A stretch of DNA of 64,000 nt from Panopea generosa (lineage: Eukaryota; Mollusca; Bivalvia; Adapedonta; Hiatellidae): the NCBI GenBank assembly GCA_029582155.1, contig CM055903.1, positions 39,787,353-39,851,352 on the forward strand, written 5' to 3'. Below are positions 1-11,500 of this stretch, in pieces. Position 1 is the stretch's first letter. Every line of letters starts with the position of its first letter. A program made the translations under genes and the position numbers. The notes under the pieces are model-generated. The model had not been told where the DNA came from. It saw only the letters and a list, made by a program, of their open reading frames with translations, and ran no database searches.

Positions 1-493
1 TTTTTATACTAAATGAGGATATTTGTGTAAATTTTAAGATAACTATTATATTTCAAGTTCAGGTTAAATTGCTTTAAACAATTATTTCAAACAAGTATGC
101 AATTTCAAATATTGAACACAATATAGGAAACTAATTTTAAGCGTATCCGTAAACAATTATGCAGTGACTCGGCCAAGTCTCAACAAGATTGCTTCCCTTT
201 GTGCGTAGAGTTGATGTGCGTGAAAAAATATAGAAATCGTCATTAAATAGGCGGATATGGGTCATATTGACTCAACAAATACTTTTTATAAGAAGTTGAA
301 ATAAAAGTTTATATTTTTTTGTCCGATGTCCGCAAACATTCAATGATATTTGTAGTACTGGCGTTCATTTAGTATTTTTCGAAAGTAGAGTACGTGTGAC
401 CCATCGTGAGCAGGTTTATAATAAAGCAGAGAATTTTCTTTTCCTGGACATTTTCTCTGTTTACAAGGAATTGTTTTACATTGTACCATATAT
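1..493. other. AT-rich intergenic sequence
   Basis: No gene, RNA or clear repeat is seen. Open frames of about 60 codons near 396-600 overlap in two frames, are AT-driven and have no recognisable motif, so they are treated as chance. Confidence 0.5.
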
Positions 494-1265
494 TATATAC
501 TCAAACGCAAAAGAAAGTGTGCACTTTTTATTTTTTGATTATTTTAATTCTACAAATTATAAAGTTGACAAATTTGAAACATAAGATTATCGGTCGTTAA
601 GGTTTATAGACACAACGAAAATTAGTCAAAGTATGGCTAGTTATTACGTTATAGCTCAAATTACGATTTTGCAGGATTTCCACGTAGAATATGTATACAT
701 AACTACAAGTGGCCAAACTTGTTTTCTCTTCATTCTTTCACACATGTATAGTGCGAATATCACTGTAGATTTGGAGAATTTATAACAGCTTATATGCCAC
801 GACTATCAGAACGTCACCGTAGTGACGCCTTTATGAGTCTGGGCAGAGGTACGCCGTTACGTCTTTGCGCGCACAAAATGACGTATTTATGCATCAACGT
901 GCCGTAAAACACCATTCATTTACTACAACGTTACGTGCATTCCATGTGGCGACGTATTTTAGAAGTTATTAGACAGAATGGCGGTCATACCAGATATTAC
1001 TGCAACATTTACATAACTTTGCAACAAATAACAGTGAGTCTACGCAAGAAAACATCCCTTTGGCTATTTGTGTATTTTTTATTTTGACCCCTAATCCACA
1101 TAGTTTTATCCAAATTCAAAACAATAAAATAAACATATTGGTTAGAAAGGTAATTGAATAAGCTAAAAATTGATACCACACATGACAGTATTCCATCATT
1201 GGATTTTCAGATAATCAAATATATATATATAAATGTGCACACTTTCTTTTGCGTTTGAGTATATA
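494..1265. mobile_element. Putative non-autonomous DNA transposon with 31-bp terminal inverted repeats
   Basis: Positions 494-524 and 1235-1265 are perfect reverse complements over 31 bp, 710 bp apart. The core reads ctcaaacgcaaaagaaagtg on the left and its complement on the right. The outer ends run into TA-rich sequence, so a TA target duplication (Tc1/mariner type) would fit but cannot be told from the local AT background. The interior holds no transposase-like frame. Superfamily is an inference. Confidence 0.5.
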
Positions 1266-1949
1266 TACAAACATAAAAGTGCTTGACATAAAATGTATAC
1301 TTTAGGTGCATGTTAGCAACATTTATGTGCATAGAGCTTCTTGCTTTTTTTCTATTTCACTATAATAAAAATATTATCTTCGTAGTGCGTTTTGTTTTCA
1401 TCACCAAAGTTAAAAGGTTATGAAGATGTATGTTAACACTCAGTAAACATATAAAGTATTTTATTGTTCATATCCCATGAACGCATACCCATGAATGGTC
1501 ATTCTTGGCTTCGATTATACTTTTGAATAAAAATCTGTCTTGCCGAGATTTGCGATTGATTAGGACAACAGAACGTCATATCTTTTCAAAGTTGCATATG
1601 CAAGTAGTAATCAAAGTGCTCATGTTTAGGGGTCGTACTCACCTACCATTTTTGAGAATATTCTTAAATTTAAGTTTAAAAATCCAAAATTCAACCTTAG
1701 ATATCAGGTTTACCATGACAGATAGCATAAGTGTAAGAGTTCATTTGACTTTGTATTAGGTGTCCCTGAATGCTTGCAAGGTTGTTTTTTTCAAAATTCA
1801 TTCTTGAATATTTTCAAGAATAGTTTGTGAATATCACACTAGATTTTTTGCAAATACAAGACGAGGAAGATAGTGTATATTGTGAATATACATGTCTTCA
1901 GCGTCGCTTACAACGATATTTTTCAGTCGTATGGACTTGAGACAGCATT
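1266..1949. other. Intergenic sequence, no feature recognised
   Basis: AT-rich sequence with no convincing frame, splice-bounded exon or repeat. An 84-codon frame at 1505-1759 has no recognisable domain and no splice or regulatory context. Confidence 0.4.
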
Positions 1950-1963
1950 CTAAGTGCTGAGTA

Positions 1964-2003
1964 CTCGAGTATCATGCAGCAGACACATGGCATGATACTC
2001 GAG
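1964..2003. repeat. Perfect 14-bp hairpin in the first satellite unit
   Basis: The arms at 1964-1977 and 1990-2003 (ctcgagtatcatgc and its complement) are separated by 12 nt. Later units keep only the left arm, so the edge unit carries a stem-loop that the amplified units have lost. Confidence 0.8.
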
Positions 2004-5000
2004 CCATTCATGTTATACAGACAGGGCACCTACCAGATGTAGAACTATCATCTAAGTGCTGAGTACTCGAGTATCATACAGCAGACACATCCGTTCATGT
2101 TATACAGACCACGCACCTACCAGATGTAGAACTATCATCTAAGTGCTGAGTGCTCGAGTATCATACAGCAGACACATCCTTTCATATTATACAGACCGGG
2201 CACCTACCAGATGTAGAACTATCATCTAAGTGCTGAGTACTCGAGTATCATACAGCAGACACATCCGTTCATGTTATACAGACTGGGCACCTACCAGATG
2301 TAGAACTATCATCTAAGTGCTGAGTACTCGAGTATCATACAGCAGACACATCCGTTCATATTAAACAGACTGGGCACCTACCAGATGTAGAACTACCATC
2401 TAAGTGCTGAGTACTCGAGTATCATACAGCAGACACATCCGTTCATGTTATACAGACCGGGCACCTACCAGATGTAGAACTATCATCTTAGTGCTGAGTA
2501 CTCGAGTATCATACAGCAGACACATCCGTTCATGTTATACAGACCGGGTACCTACCAGAAGTAGAACTATCATCTTAGTGCTGAGTACTCGAGTACAATA
2601 CAGCAGACACATCCGTTCATATTATACAGACCGGGCACCTACCAGATGTAGAACTATCATCTAAGTGCTGAGTACTCGAGTATCATACAGCAGACACATC
2701 CGTTCATATTATACAGACCGGGCACCTACCAGATGTAGAACTATCATCTAAGTGCTGAGTACTCGAGTATCATACAGCAGACACATCCGTTCATGTTATA
2801 CAGACCACGCACCTACCGGATGTAGAACTATCATCTAAGTGCTGAGTACTCGAGTATCATGCAGCAGACACATCCGTTCATGTTATACAGACCGGGCACC
2901 TACCAGATGTAGAACTATCATCTAAGTGCTGAGTACTCGAGTATCATGCAGCAGACACATCCGTTCATGTTATACAGTCCGGGCACGTACCAGATGTAGA
3001 ACTATCATCTAAGTGCTGAATACTCGAGTATCATACAGCAGACACATCTGTTCATGTTATATAGACCGGGCACCTACCAGATGTAGAACTATCATCTAAG
3101 TGCTGAGTACTCGAATATCATACAGCAGACACATCCGTTCATATTATACAGACCGGGCACCTACCAGATGTAGAACTATCATCTAAGTGCTGAGTACTCG
3201 AGTATCATACAGCAGACACATCCATTCATATTATACAGACCGGGCACCTATCAGATGTAGAACTATCCTCTAAGTGCTGAGTACTCGAGTATCATACAGC
3301 AGATACCAGATGTAGAACTATCATCTATGTGCTGAGTACTCGAGTATCATACAGCAGACACATACGTCCATATTTTACAGACCGGGCACCTACCAGATGT
3401 AGAGCTATCATCTAAGTGCTGAGTACTCGATTATCATACAGCAGACACTCCGATCATGTTATACAGACCGGGCACCTACCAGATGTAGAACTATCATCTA
3501 AATGCTGAGTACTCGAGTATCATACAGCAGACACATCCGTTCATGTTATACAGACCGGGCACCTACCAGATGTAGAACTATCATCTAAGTGCTGAGTACT
3601 CGAGTATCATACAGCAGACACTCCATTCATGTTATACAGACCGGGCACCTACCAGATGTAGAACTATCATCTAAATGCTGAGTACTCGAGTATCATACAG
3701 CAGACACTACGATCATGTTATACAGACCGGGCACCTACCAGACGTAGAACTATCTTCTAAGTGCTGAGTACTCGAGTATCATACAGCAGACACATCCGTT
3801 CATGTTATACAGACCGGGCACCTACCAGACGTAGAACTATCATCTAAGTGCTGAGTACTCGAGTATCATACAGCAGACACATCCGTTCATGTTATACAGA
3901 CCGGGCACCTACCAGATGTAGAACTATCATCTAAGTGCTGAGTACTCGAGTATCATACAGCAGACACATCCGTTCATGTTATACAGACCGGGCACCTACT
4001 AGATGTAGAACTATCATCTAAGTGCTGAGTACTCGAGTATCATACAGCAGACACATCCGTTCATGTTATACAGACCGGGCACCTACCTGATGTAGAACTA
4101 TCATCTAAGTGCTGAGTACTCGAGTATCATACAGCAGACACATCCGTTCATGTTATACAGACCGGGCACCTAACAGATGTAGAACTATCATCTAAGTGCT
4201 GAGTACTCGAGTATCATACAGCAGACACATCCGTTCATGTTATACAGACCGGGCACCTACCAGACGTAGAACTATCATCTAAGTGCTGAGTACTCGAGTA
4301 TCATACAGCAGACACATCCGTTCATGTTATACAGACCGGGCACCTACCAGATGTAGAACTATTATCTAGGTGCTGAGTACTCGAGTATCGTACAGCAGAC
4401 ACATCCGTTCATGTTATACAGACCGGGCACCTAACAGATGTAGAACTATCATCTAAGTGCTGAGTACTCGAGTATCATACAGCAGACACATCCGTTCATG
4501 TTATACAGACCGGGCACCTACCAGACATAGAACTATCATCTAAGTGCTGAGTACTCGAGTATCATACAGCAGACACATCCGTTCATGTTATACAGACCGG
4601 GCATCTACCAGACGTAGAATTATCATCTAAGTGCTGAGTACTCGAGTATCATACAGCACACACATCCGTTCATGTTATACAGACCGGGCATCTACCAGAC
4701 GTAGAACTATCATCTAAGAGCTGAGTACTCGATTATCATACAGCAGACACATCCGTTCATGTTATACAGACCGGGCACCTACCAGACGTAAAACTATCAT
4801 CTAAGTGCTGAGTACTCGAGTACCATACAGCAGACACATCCGTTCATGTTATACAGACCGGGCACCTACCAGACGTAGAACTATCATCTAAGTGCTGAGT
4901 ACTCGAGTATCATACAGCAGACACATCCGTTCATGTTATACAGACCGAGCACCTACCAGATGTAGAACTATCATCTAAGTGCTGAGTACTCGAGTATCAT

Positions 5001-5593
5001 ACAGCAGACACATCCGTTCATATTATACAGACCGGGCACCTACCAGATGTAGAACTATCATCTAAGTGCTGAGTACTCGAGTATCATACAGCAGATACAT
5101 CCGTTCATGTTATACAGACCACGCACCCATCAGACGTAGAACTATCATCTAAATGCTGAGTACTCGAGTATCATACAGCAGACACATCCGTTCATGTTAT
5201 ACAGACTGGGCACCTACCAGATGTAGAACTATCATCTAAGTGCTGAGTACTCGAGTATCATGCAGCAGACACATCCGTTCATGTTATACAGACCGGGCAC
5301 CTACCAGACGTAAAACTATCATCTAAATGCTGAGTACTCGAGTATCATACAGCAGACACATCCGTTCATGTTATACAGACTGGGCACCTACCAGATGTAG
5401 AACTATCATCTAAGTGCTGAGTACTCGAGTATCATGCAGCAGACACATCCGTTCATATTATACAGACCGGGCACCTACCAGATGTAGAACTATCATCTAA
5501 GTGCTGAGTACTCGAGTATCATACAGCAGACACATCCGTTCATGTTATACAGACCACGCACCTACCAGATGTAGAACTATCATCTAAGTGCTG

Positions 5594-6985
5594 AGTACTC
5601 GAGTATCATACAGCAGACACATCCGTTCATATTATACAGACCGGGCACCTACCAGATGTAGAACTATCATCTAAGTGCTGAGTACTCGAGTATCATACAG
5701 CAGACACATCCGTTCATGTTATACAGACTGGGCACCTACCAGATGTAGAACTATCATCTAAGTGCTGAGTACTTGAGTATCATACAGCAGACACATCCGT
5801 TCATATTAAACAGACTGGGCACCTACCAGATGTAGAACTACCATCTAAGTGCTGAGTACTCGAGTATCATACAGCAGACACATCCGTTCATGTTATACAG
5901 ACCGGGCACCTACCAGATGTAGAACTATCATCTTAGTGCTGAGTACTCGAGTATCATACAGCAGACACATCCGTTCATGTTATACAGACCGGGTACCTAC
6001 CAGATGTAGAACTATCATCTTAGTGCTGAGTACTCGAGTATCATACAGCAGACACATCCGTTTATATTATACAGACCGGGCACCTACCAGATGTAGAACT
6101 ATCATCTAAGTGCTGAGTACTCGAGTATCATACAGCAGACACATCCGTTCATATTATACAGACCGGGCACCTACCAGATGTAGAACTATCATCTAAGTGC
6201 TGAGTACTCGAGTATCATACAGCAGACACATCCGTTCATGTTATACAGACCGGGCACCTACCAGATGTAGAACTATCCTCTAAGTGCTGAGTACTCGAGT
6301 ATCATACAGCAGACACATCCGTTCATATTATACAGACCGGGCACCTACCAGATGTAGAACTATCATCTAAGTGCTGAGTACTCGAGTATCATACAGCAGA
6401 CACATCCGTTCATGTTATACAGACTGGGCACCTACCAGATGTAGAACTATCATCTAAGTGCTGAGTACTTGAGTATCATACAGCAGACACATCCGTTCAT
6501 ATTAAACAGACTGGGCACCTACCAGATGTAGAACTACCATCTAAGTGCTGAGTACTCGAGTATCATACAGCAGACACATCCGTTCATGTTATACAGACCG
6601 GGCACCTACCAGATGTAGAACTATCATCTTAGTGCTGAGTACTCGAGTATCATACAGCAGACACATCCGTTCATGTTATACAGACCGGGTACCTACCAGA
6701 TGTAGAACTATCATCTTAGTGCTGAGTACTCGAGTATCATACAGCAGACACATCCGTTTATATTATACAGACCGGGCACCTACCAGATGTAGAACTATCA
6801 TCTAAGTGCTGAGTACTCGAGTATCATACAGCAGACACATCCGTTCATATTATACAGACCGGGCACCTACCAGATGTAGAACTATCATCTAAGTGCTGAG
6901 TACTCGAGTATCATACAGCAGACACATCCGTTCATGTTATACAGACCGGGCACCTACCAGATGTAGAACTATCCTCTAAGTGCTG
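5594..6985. repeat. Tandem 696-bp higher-order duplication (8 x 87 bp)
   Basis: An eight-unit block with diagnostic variants (attaaacag, acttgag, two successive catcttag, tttatatt, ctatcctc) occurs at about 5594-6289 and again at about 6290-6985. The acttgag variant at 5771 recurs at 6467, exactly 696 bp on. A related block with the same order of variants occurs near 2345-2670. Confidence 0.8.
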
Positions 6986-7335
6986 AGTACTCGAGTATCA
7001 TACAGCAGACACATCCGTTCATATTATACAGACAGGGCACCTACCAGATGTAGAACTATCATCTAAGTGCTGAGTACTCGAGTATCATGCAGCAGACACA
7101 TCCGTTCATGTTATACAGACCGGGCACCTACCAGATGTAGAACTATCATCTAAGTGCTGAGTACTCGAGTATCATACAGCAGACACATCCGTTCATATTA
7201 TACAGACCGGGCACCTACCAGATGTAGAACTATCATCTAAGTGCTGAGTACTCGAGTATCATACAGCAGACACATCCGTTCATGTTATACAGACCGGGCA
7301 CATACCAGATGTAGAACTATCCTCTAAATGCTGAG

Positions 7336-7450
7336 CGTCAAGAGGCAAAGCTTATTGTACCATTTTTAAGATACTGGTATGATCCGACCGGCGATCGAAT
7401 CCACAACCTTCCACATGCGAGAGAGTGTGTAAGAGGCGTGTTTTTTTCTG
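7336..7450 (-). mobile_element. tRNA-derived SINE fragment at the edge of the 87-bp satellite
   Basis: Read on the minus strand, this matches the SINE at 57520-57675: a degenerate B-box-like gattcgatcgccgg, then ggatcataccag, aaaaatggtac and gacgctcagcattta, in the same order and spacing. The match continues across 7335 into the satellite (tagttctac, atct). The A-box side is not clear. No target duplication is visible, because the 3' side has been converted to satellite. Confidence 0.7.
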
Positions 7451-7743
7451 ACCCGTTTACCAAATTTACCTTACGGATGCAACATATTAACGGTATATCG
7501 TTGTTGCATATATAAGTAAAAAACGATACATTGGTGTGTGTCAATAAACAGTCCTGAGATATCAGCTTACAAGTAACGAGCAAAATTTACGGCAGCCCAT
7601 TCAGGAGTACGCATGCACTTAATTTGCTCGTGGCACATGTAAGTTCAGTTCATATCTCATGAACGTCTAACAAAAATAATGAATTCATTAAATATGTAAT
7701 ACGTCACCTATAACTTTGTGTTCAGTACCATGTAAACAAAATT
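7451..7743. other. Intergenic sequence, no feature recognised
   Basis: No gene or repeat recognised. An 81-codon minus-strand frame at 7338-7583 runs through the SINE fragment and is not credible. Confidence 0.4.
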
Positions 7744-8055
7744 TGATCACAAAGAGGAAGGTCCCATTTCGAAGAAAATGGTTGATTCCGATAGTTAATC
7801 TTTTTTTCTGAGAATTCGTAAATACACAGTTCGGCTTTTGACGTTTTATTCATCAATGTTTTAGCATAACCCGATACTGTCCAATGAGTGACTTTATCGC
7901 GGGCCGTGATTTATATGGTCAACAAACTTAAATATTTTTGAACTACAGAGACGCAATACAATATAAGTGATATCCATAATATATAAAGTTTTATATAAAT
8001 GTGCAGTTTTACTGCTTGGATCGAAAACATAGCGCCGATAAAGGCGAAGCCTCTG
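7744..8055 (+). repeat. Dispersed repeat, copy 1 of 2
   Basis: The segment shares blocks in the same order with 28240-28840: gaggaaggtccatttc-like, then ccaatgagtgactttatcgc, then atccataatatat and aaatgtgcagttttactgct. The second copy is interrupted by about 300 bp of other sequence, and this copy is not. No terminal repeats are evident. Family unknown. Confidence 0.75.
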
Positions 8056-8222
8056 TAACATTTAGACAATATATATTTAAATTTGACTTTCTACAAAGAA
8101 AATACAAAAATACGCCACAACAGTTAAAAGCGAAATATTACACAAAGTAAACATAAAAATATGGCATATATCCCATTCTCATCAACAAACGTATTTTGAT
8201 TTTGGTTAATTTGCAAAATCGG

Positions 8223-8231
8223 GCTAAACAG
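8223..8231 (+). repeat. Left target-site duplication of the foldback element
   Basis: The 9-mer gctaaacag lies directly before the left arm and recurs at 21399-21407 directly after the right arm. Both copies are followed by at, so the duplication could be scored as 9 or 11 bp. Confidence 0.8.
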
Positions 8232-8540
8232 ATGACTGTAAAGTTAGTAGGTAGTTCGCAGTTGGTAGTTGGGGATTCGAATAACCAACTACCGACCAGC
8301 TGCCAGTTGGGGATTCGGAATCGTTATTATAATTACTATTTCATTTACATATTTTACTCGTGTTAATATGTTTAAAAATATAATCAATAACAAATGTATG
8401 TAAATTAATATAAAATCTGAATCCCCAACTGGCAGCTGGTTGGTAGTTGGCGATTCACGGCGAATCCCCAACTGAACATTTTGAATCGCCGTCTGGTGAG
8501 TATACTCAATTTATTGAAGAACCAACACGGCCAAAGTGTG
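8232..8540 (+). repeat. Left terminal inverted repeat of the foldback element
   Basis: Pairs with 21090-21398 with only a few mismatches over about 309 bp (for example tgttaat against tgtttat, and cacgg against cccgg). It includes a unique AT-rich stretch, 8325-8415, that does not occur in the internal tandem units, so the terminus is distinct from the subrepeats. Confidence 0.85.
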
Positions 8541-11500
8541 TTATTTATTATTATTAATTTATTTTTAATTGAATTGATTGATTAAAAAAATAAAACAACA
8601 ATTTATAAAAAATCCGAATCCCCAACTGGCAACTGGTTGGTAGTTGGCGATTCGATTCGCCGCGAATCGCCAACTGGAAATTTTGAATCGCTTCCTGGTG
8701 AATATACTCATGGTATTGAAAGAAAAACGCGGGAACGGTGTTTATTTATTGTTATGAGCTGTTTTTCTATGAAACTGATTTGTTTTAAAAAACAAATATC
8801 GATTTGAACAAAAAAAAAATGAATTCCAAATTTGCCATTGTGAATCACCGTATTGTGAGTATATCCGTTTTATTGAAGAACCAAACCACCATTGGTGTTA
8901 TTATTATCCTAAATCTGTTTTCTTTATTGAATTGATATGTTAAAATAATAAAACAGCGATTTAAAAAAAAAATCCGAATCCCCAACTGGCAGCTGGTTGG
9001 TAGTTGGCGATTCGCGGCGAATCCCCAACTGGACATTTTGAATCACCATCTGGTGAGTATATTCATTATATTGAAGAACCAACCCGGCAAAAGTGTGTTA
9101 TTTATTATTATTAACTTATTTTTAATTGAATTGATTGATTAAAAAAATAAAACAACGATTTCAAAAAAAATCCGAATCCCCAACTGGCAACTGGTTGGTA
9201 GTTGGCGATTCGCCGCGAATCCCCAACTGAAAATTTTGAATCGTCTCCTGGTGAATATACTCATGGTATTGAAGGAACAGCGCGGGAACGGTGTTTATTT
9301 ATTGTTATGAACTGTTTTTCTATGGAACTGATTCGTTTTCAAAAACAAATATCGATTTGGAAAAAAAACGAATTCCAAATTTGCCATTTTGAATCACCGT
9401 ATTGTGAGTATATTCGTTCTATTGAAGAACTAAACCACCATTGGTGTTATTATTATCATGAATCTGTTTTTTTTATTGAATTGATATGTTAAAATAATAA
9501 AACAGCTGTTTAAAAAAAAAATCTGAATCCCCAACTGGCAACTAGTTGGTAGTTGGCGATTCGCCGCGAATCCCCAACTGGACATTTTGAATCACCGTCT
9601 GATGAGTATACTCATTATATTGAAGAACCATCCCGGCAAAAGTGTGTTATTTATTATTATCAATTCATTTTTAATTGAATTGAATTATTACAAAAATAAA
9701 ACAACGATTTAAAAAAAATCCGAATCCCCAACTGGCAACTGGTTGGTAGTTGGCGAGTCGCCGCGAATCCCCAACTGGAAATTTTGAATCGCTTTCTGGT
9801 GAATATACTCATGGTATTGAAGGAACAGTGCGGGACCGGTGTTTATTTATTGTTATGAACTGTTTTTCTATAGAATTGATTTGTTTTCGAAAACAAATAT
9901 CGATTTGAAAAAAATCCGATTCCATAATGGGCCATTTTGAATCACCGTATTGTGAGTATATCCGTTTTATTGAAGAACCAAACCACCATTGGTGTTATTG
10001 TTATCCTAAATCTGTTTTCTTTATTAAATTGATATGTTAAAATAATAAAACAGCGATTTAAAAAAAAAATCTGAATCCCCAACTGGCAGCTAGTTGGTAG
10101 TTGGCGATTCGCCGCGAATCCCCAACTGGACATTTTGAATCGCCGTCTGGTGAGTATACTCATTTTATTGAAGAACCAACCCGGCAAAAGTGTGTTATTT
10201 ATTATTATAAACTTATTTTTAATTGAATTGATTGATTAAAAAAATAAAACAACGATTTCAAAAAAAATCCGAATCCCCAACTGGCAACTGGTTGGTAGTT
10301 GGCGATTCGCCGCGAATCCCCAACTGGAAATTTTGAATCGCCTCCTGGTGAATATACTGATGGTATTGAAGGAACAGCGCGGGAACGGTGTTTATTTATT
10401 GTTGTGAACTGTTTTTCTATGGAACTGATTCGTTTTCAAAAACAAATATTGATTTGGAAAAAAAACGAATTCCAAATTTGCCATTTTGAATCACCGTATT
10501 GTGAGTATATTCGTTCTATTGAAGAACTAAACCACCATTGGTGTTATTATTATCATGAATCTGTTTTTTTTATTGAATTGATATGTTAAAATAATAAAAC
10601 GGCTGTTAAAAAAAAAAATCCGAATCCCCAACTGGCAGCTAGTTGGTAATTGGCGATTCGCCGCGAATCCCCAACTGGACATTTTGAATCACCGTCTGGT
10701 GAGTATACTCATTATATTGAAGAACCATCCCGGCAAAAGTGTGTTATTTATTATCATAAACTCATTTTTAATTGAATTGAATTATTACAAAAATAAAACA
10801 ACGATTTTAAAAAAAATCCGAATCCCCAACTGGCAACTGGTTGGTAGTTGGCGATTCGCCGCGAATCCCCGACTGGAAATTTTGAATCGCTTTCTGGTGA
10901 ATATACTCATGGTATTGAAGGAACAGTGCGGGAACGGTGTTTATTTATTGTTATGAACTGTTTTTCTATAGAATCGATTTGTTTTCGAAAACAAATATCG
11001 ATTTGAAAAAAATCCGATTCCATCATTGGCCATTTTGTATCACCGTATTGTGAGTATATCCGTTTTATTGAAGAACCAAACCACCATTGGTGTTATTATT
11101 ATCCTCAATCTGTTTTCTTTATTGAATTGATATGTTAAAATAATAAAACAGCGATTGAAAAAAAAAATCTGAATCCCCAACTGGCAGCTAGTTGGTAGTT
11201 GGCGATTCGCGGCGAATCCCCAACTGGACATTTTGAATCGCCGTCTGGTGAGTATACTCATTTTATTGAAGAACCAACCCGGCAAAAGTGTGTTATTTAT
11301 TATTATTAACTTATTTTTAATTGAATTGATTGATTAAAAAAATAAAACAACGATTTAAAAAAAATCCGAATCCCCAACTGGTAACTGGTTGGTAGTTGGC
11401 GATTCGCCGCGAATCCCCAACTGGATATTTTGAATCGCCTCCTGGTGAATATATTCATGGTATCGAAGGAACAGTGCGGGAACGGTGTTTATTTATTGTT

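Larger units (their letters stand above)
1950..7335. repeat. 87-bp satellite array, about 62 units
   Basis: Head-to-tail units of 87 bp, each containing ctgagtactcgagtatcat and ending in gtagaactatcat. The first unit (1950-2051) is 102 bp and the rest are 87 bp apart from a few deletions, such as a truncated unit near 3298-3324. Units differ by scattered substitutions (cgggcacc, cacgcacc, ctgggcac). Because 87 is divisible by three, a frame stays open wherever the usual stop in catctaagtg mutates to catcttagtg, giving 86-codon open frames at 2404-2664, 5849-6109 and 6545-6805; these are repeat artefacts. The right edge is continuous with a minus-strand SINE at 7336-7450, and the unit resembles that SINE's 3' part. 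Confidence 0.95.

Noticed and set aside
2404-6805. 86-codon open frames with a 29-residue repeat
   Set aside because: They lie wholly in the 87-bp satellite and are open only because 87 is a multiple of three and the usual stop is mutated in two successive units.
1950-7335. CRISPR array
   Set aside because: Repeats are directly abutting with no unique spacers, and the context is an animal genome. The same holds for the 60-bp and 57-bp arrays.
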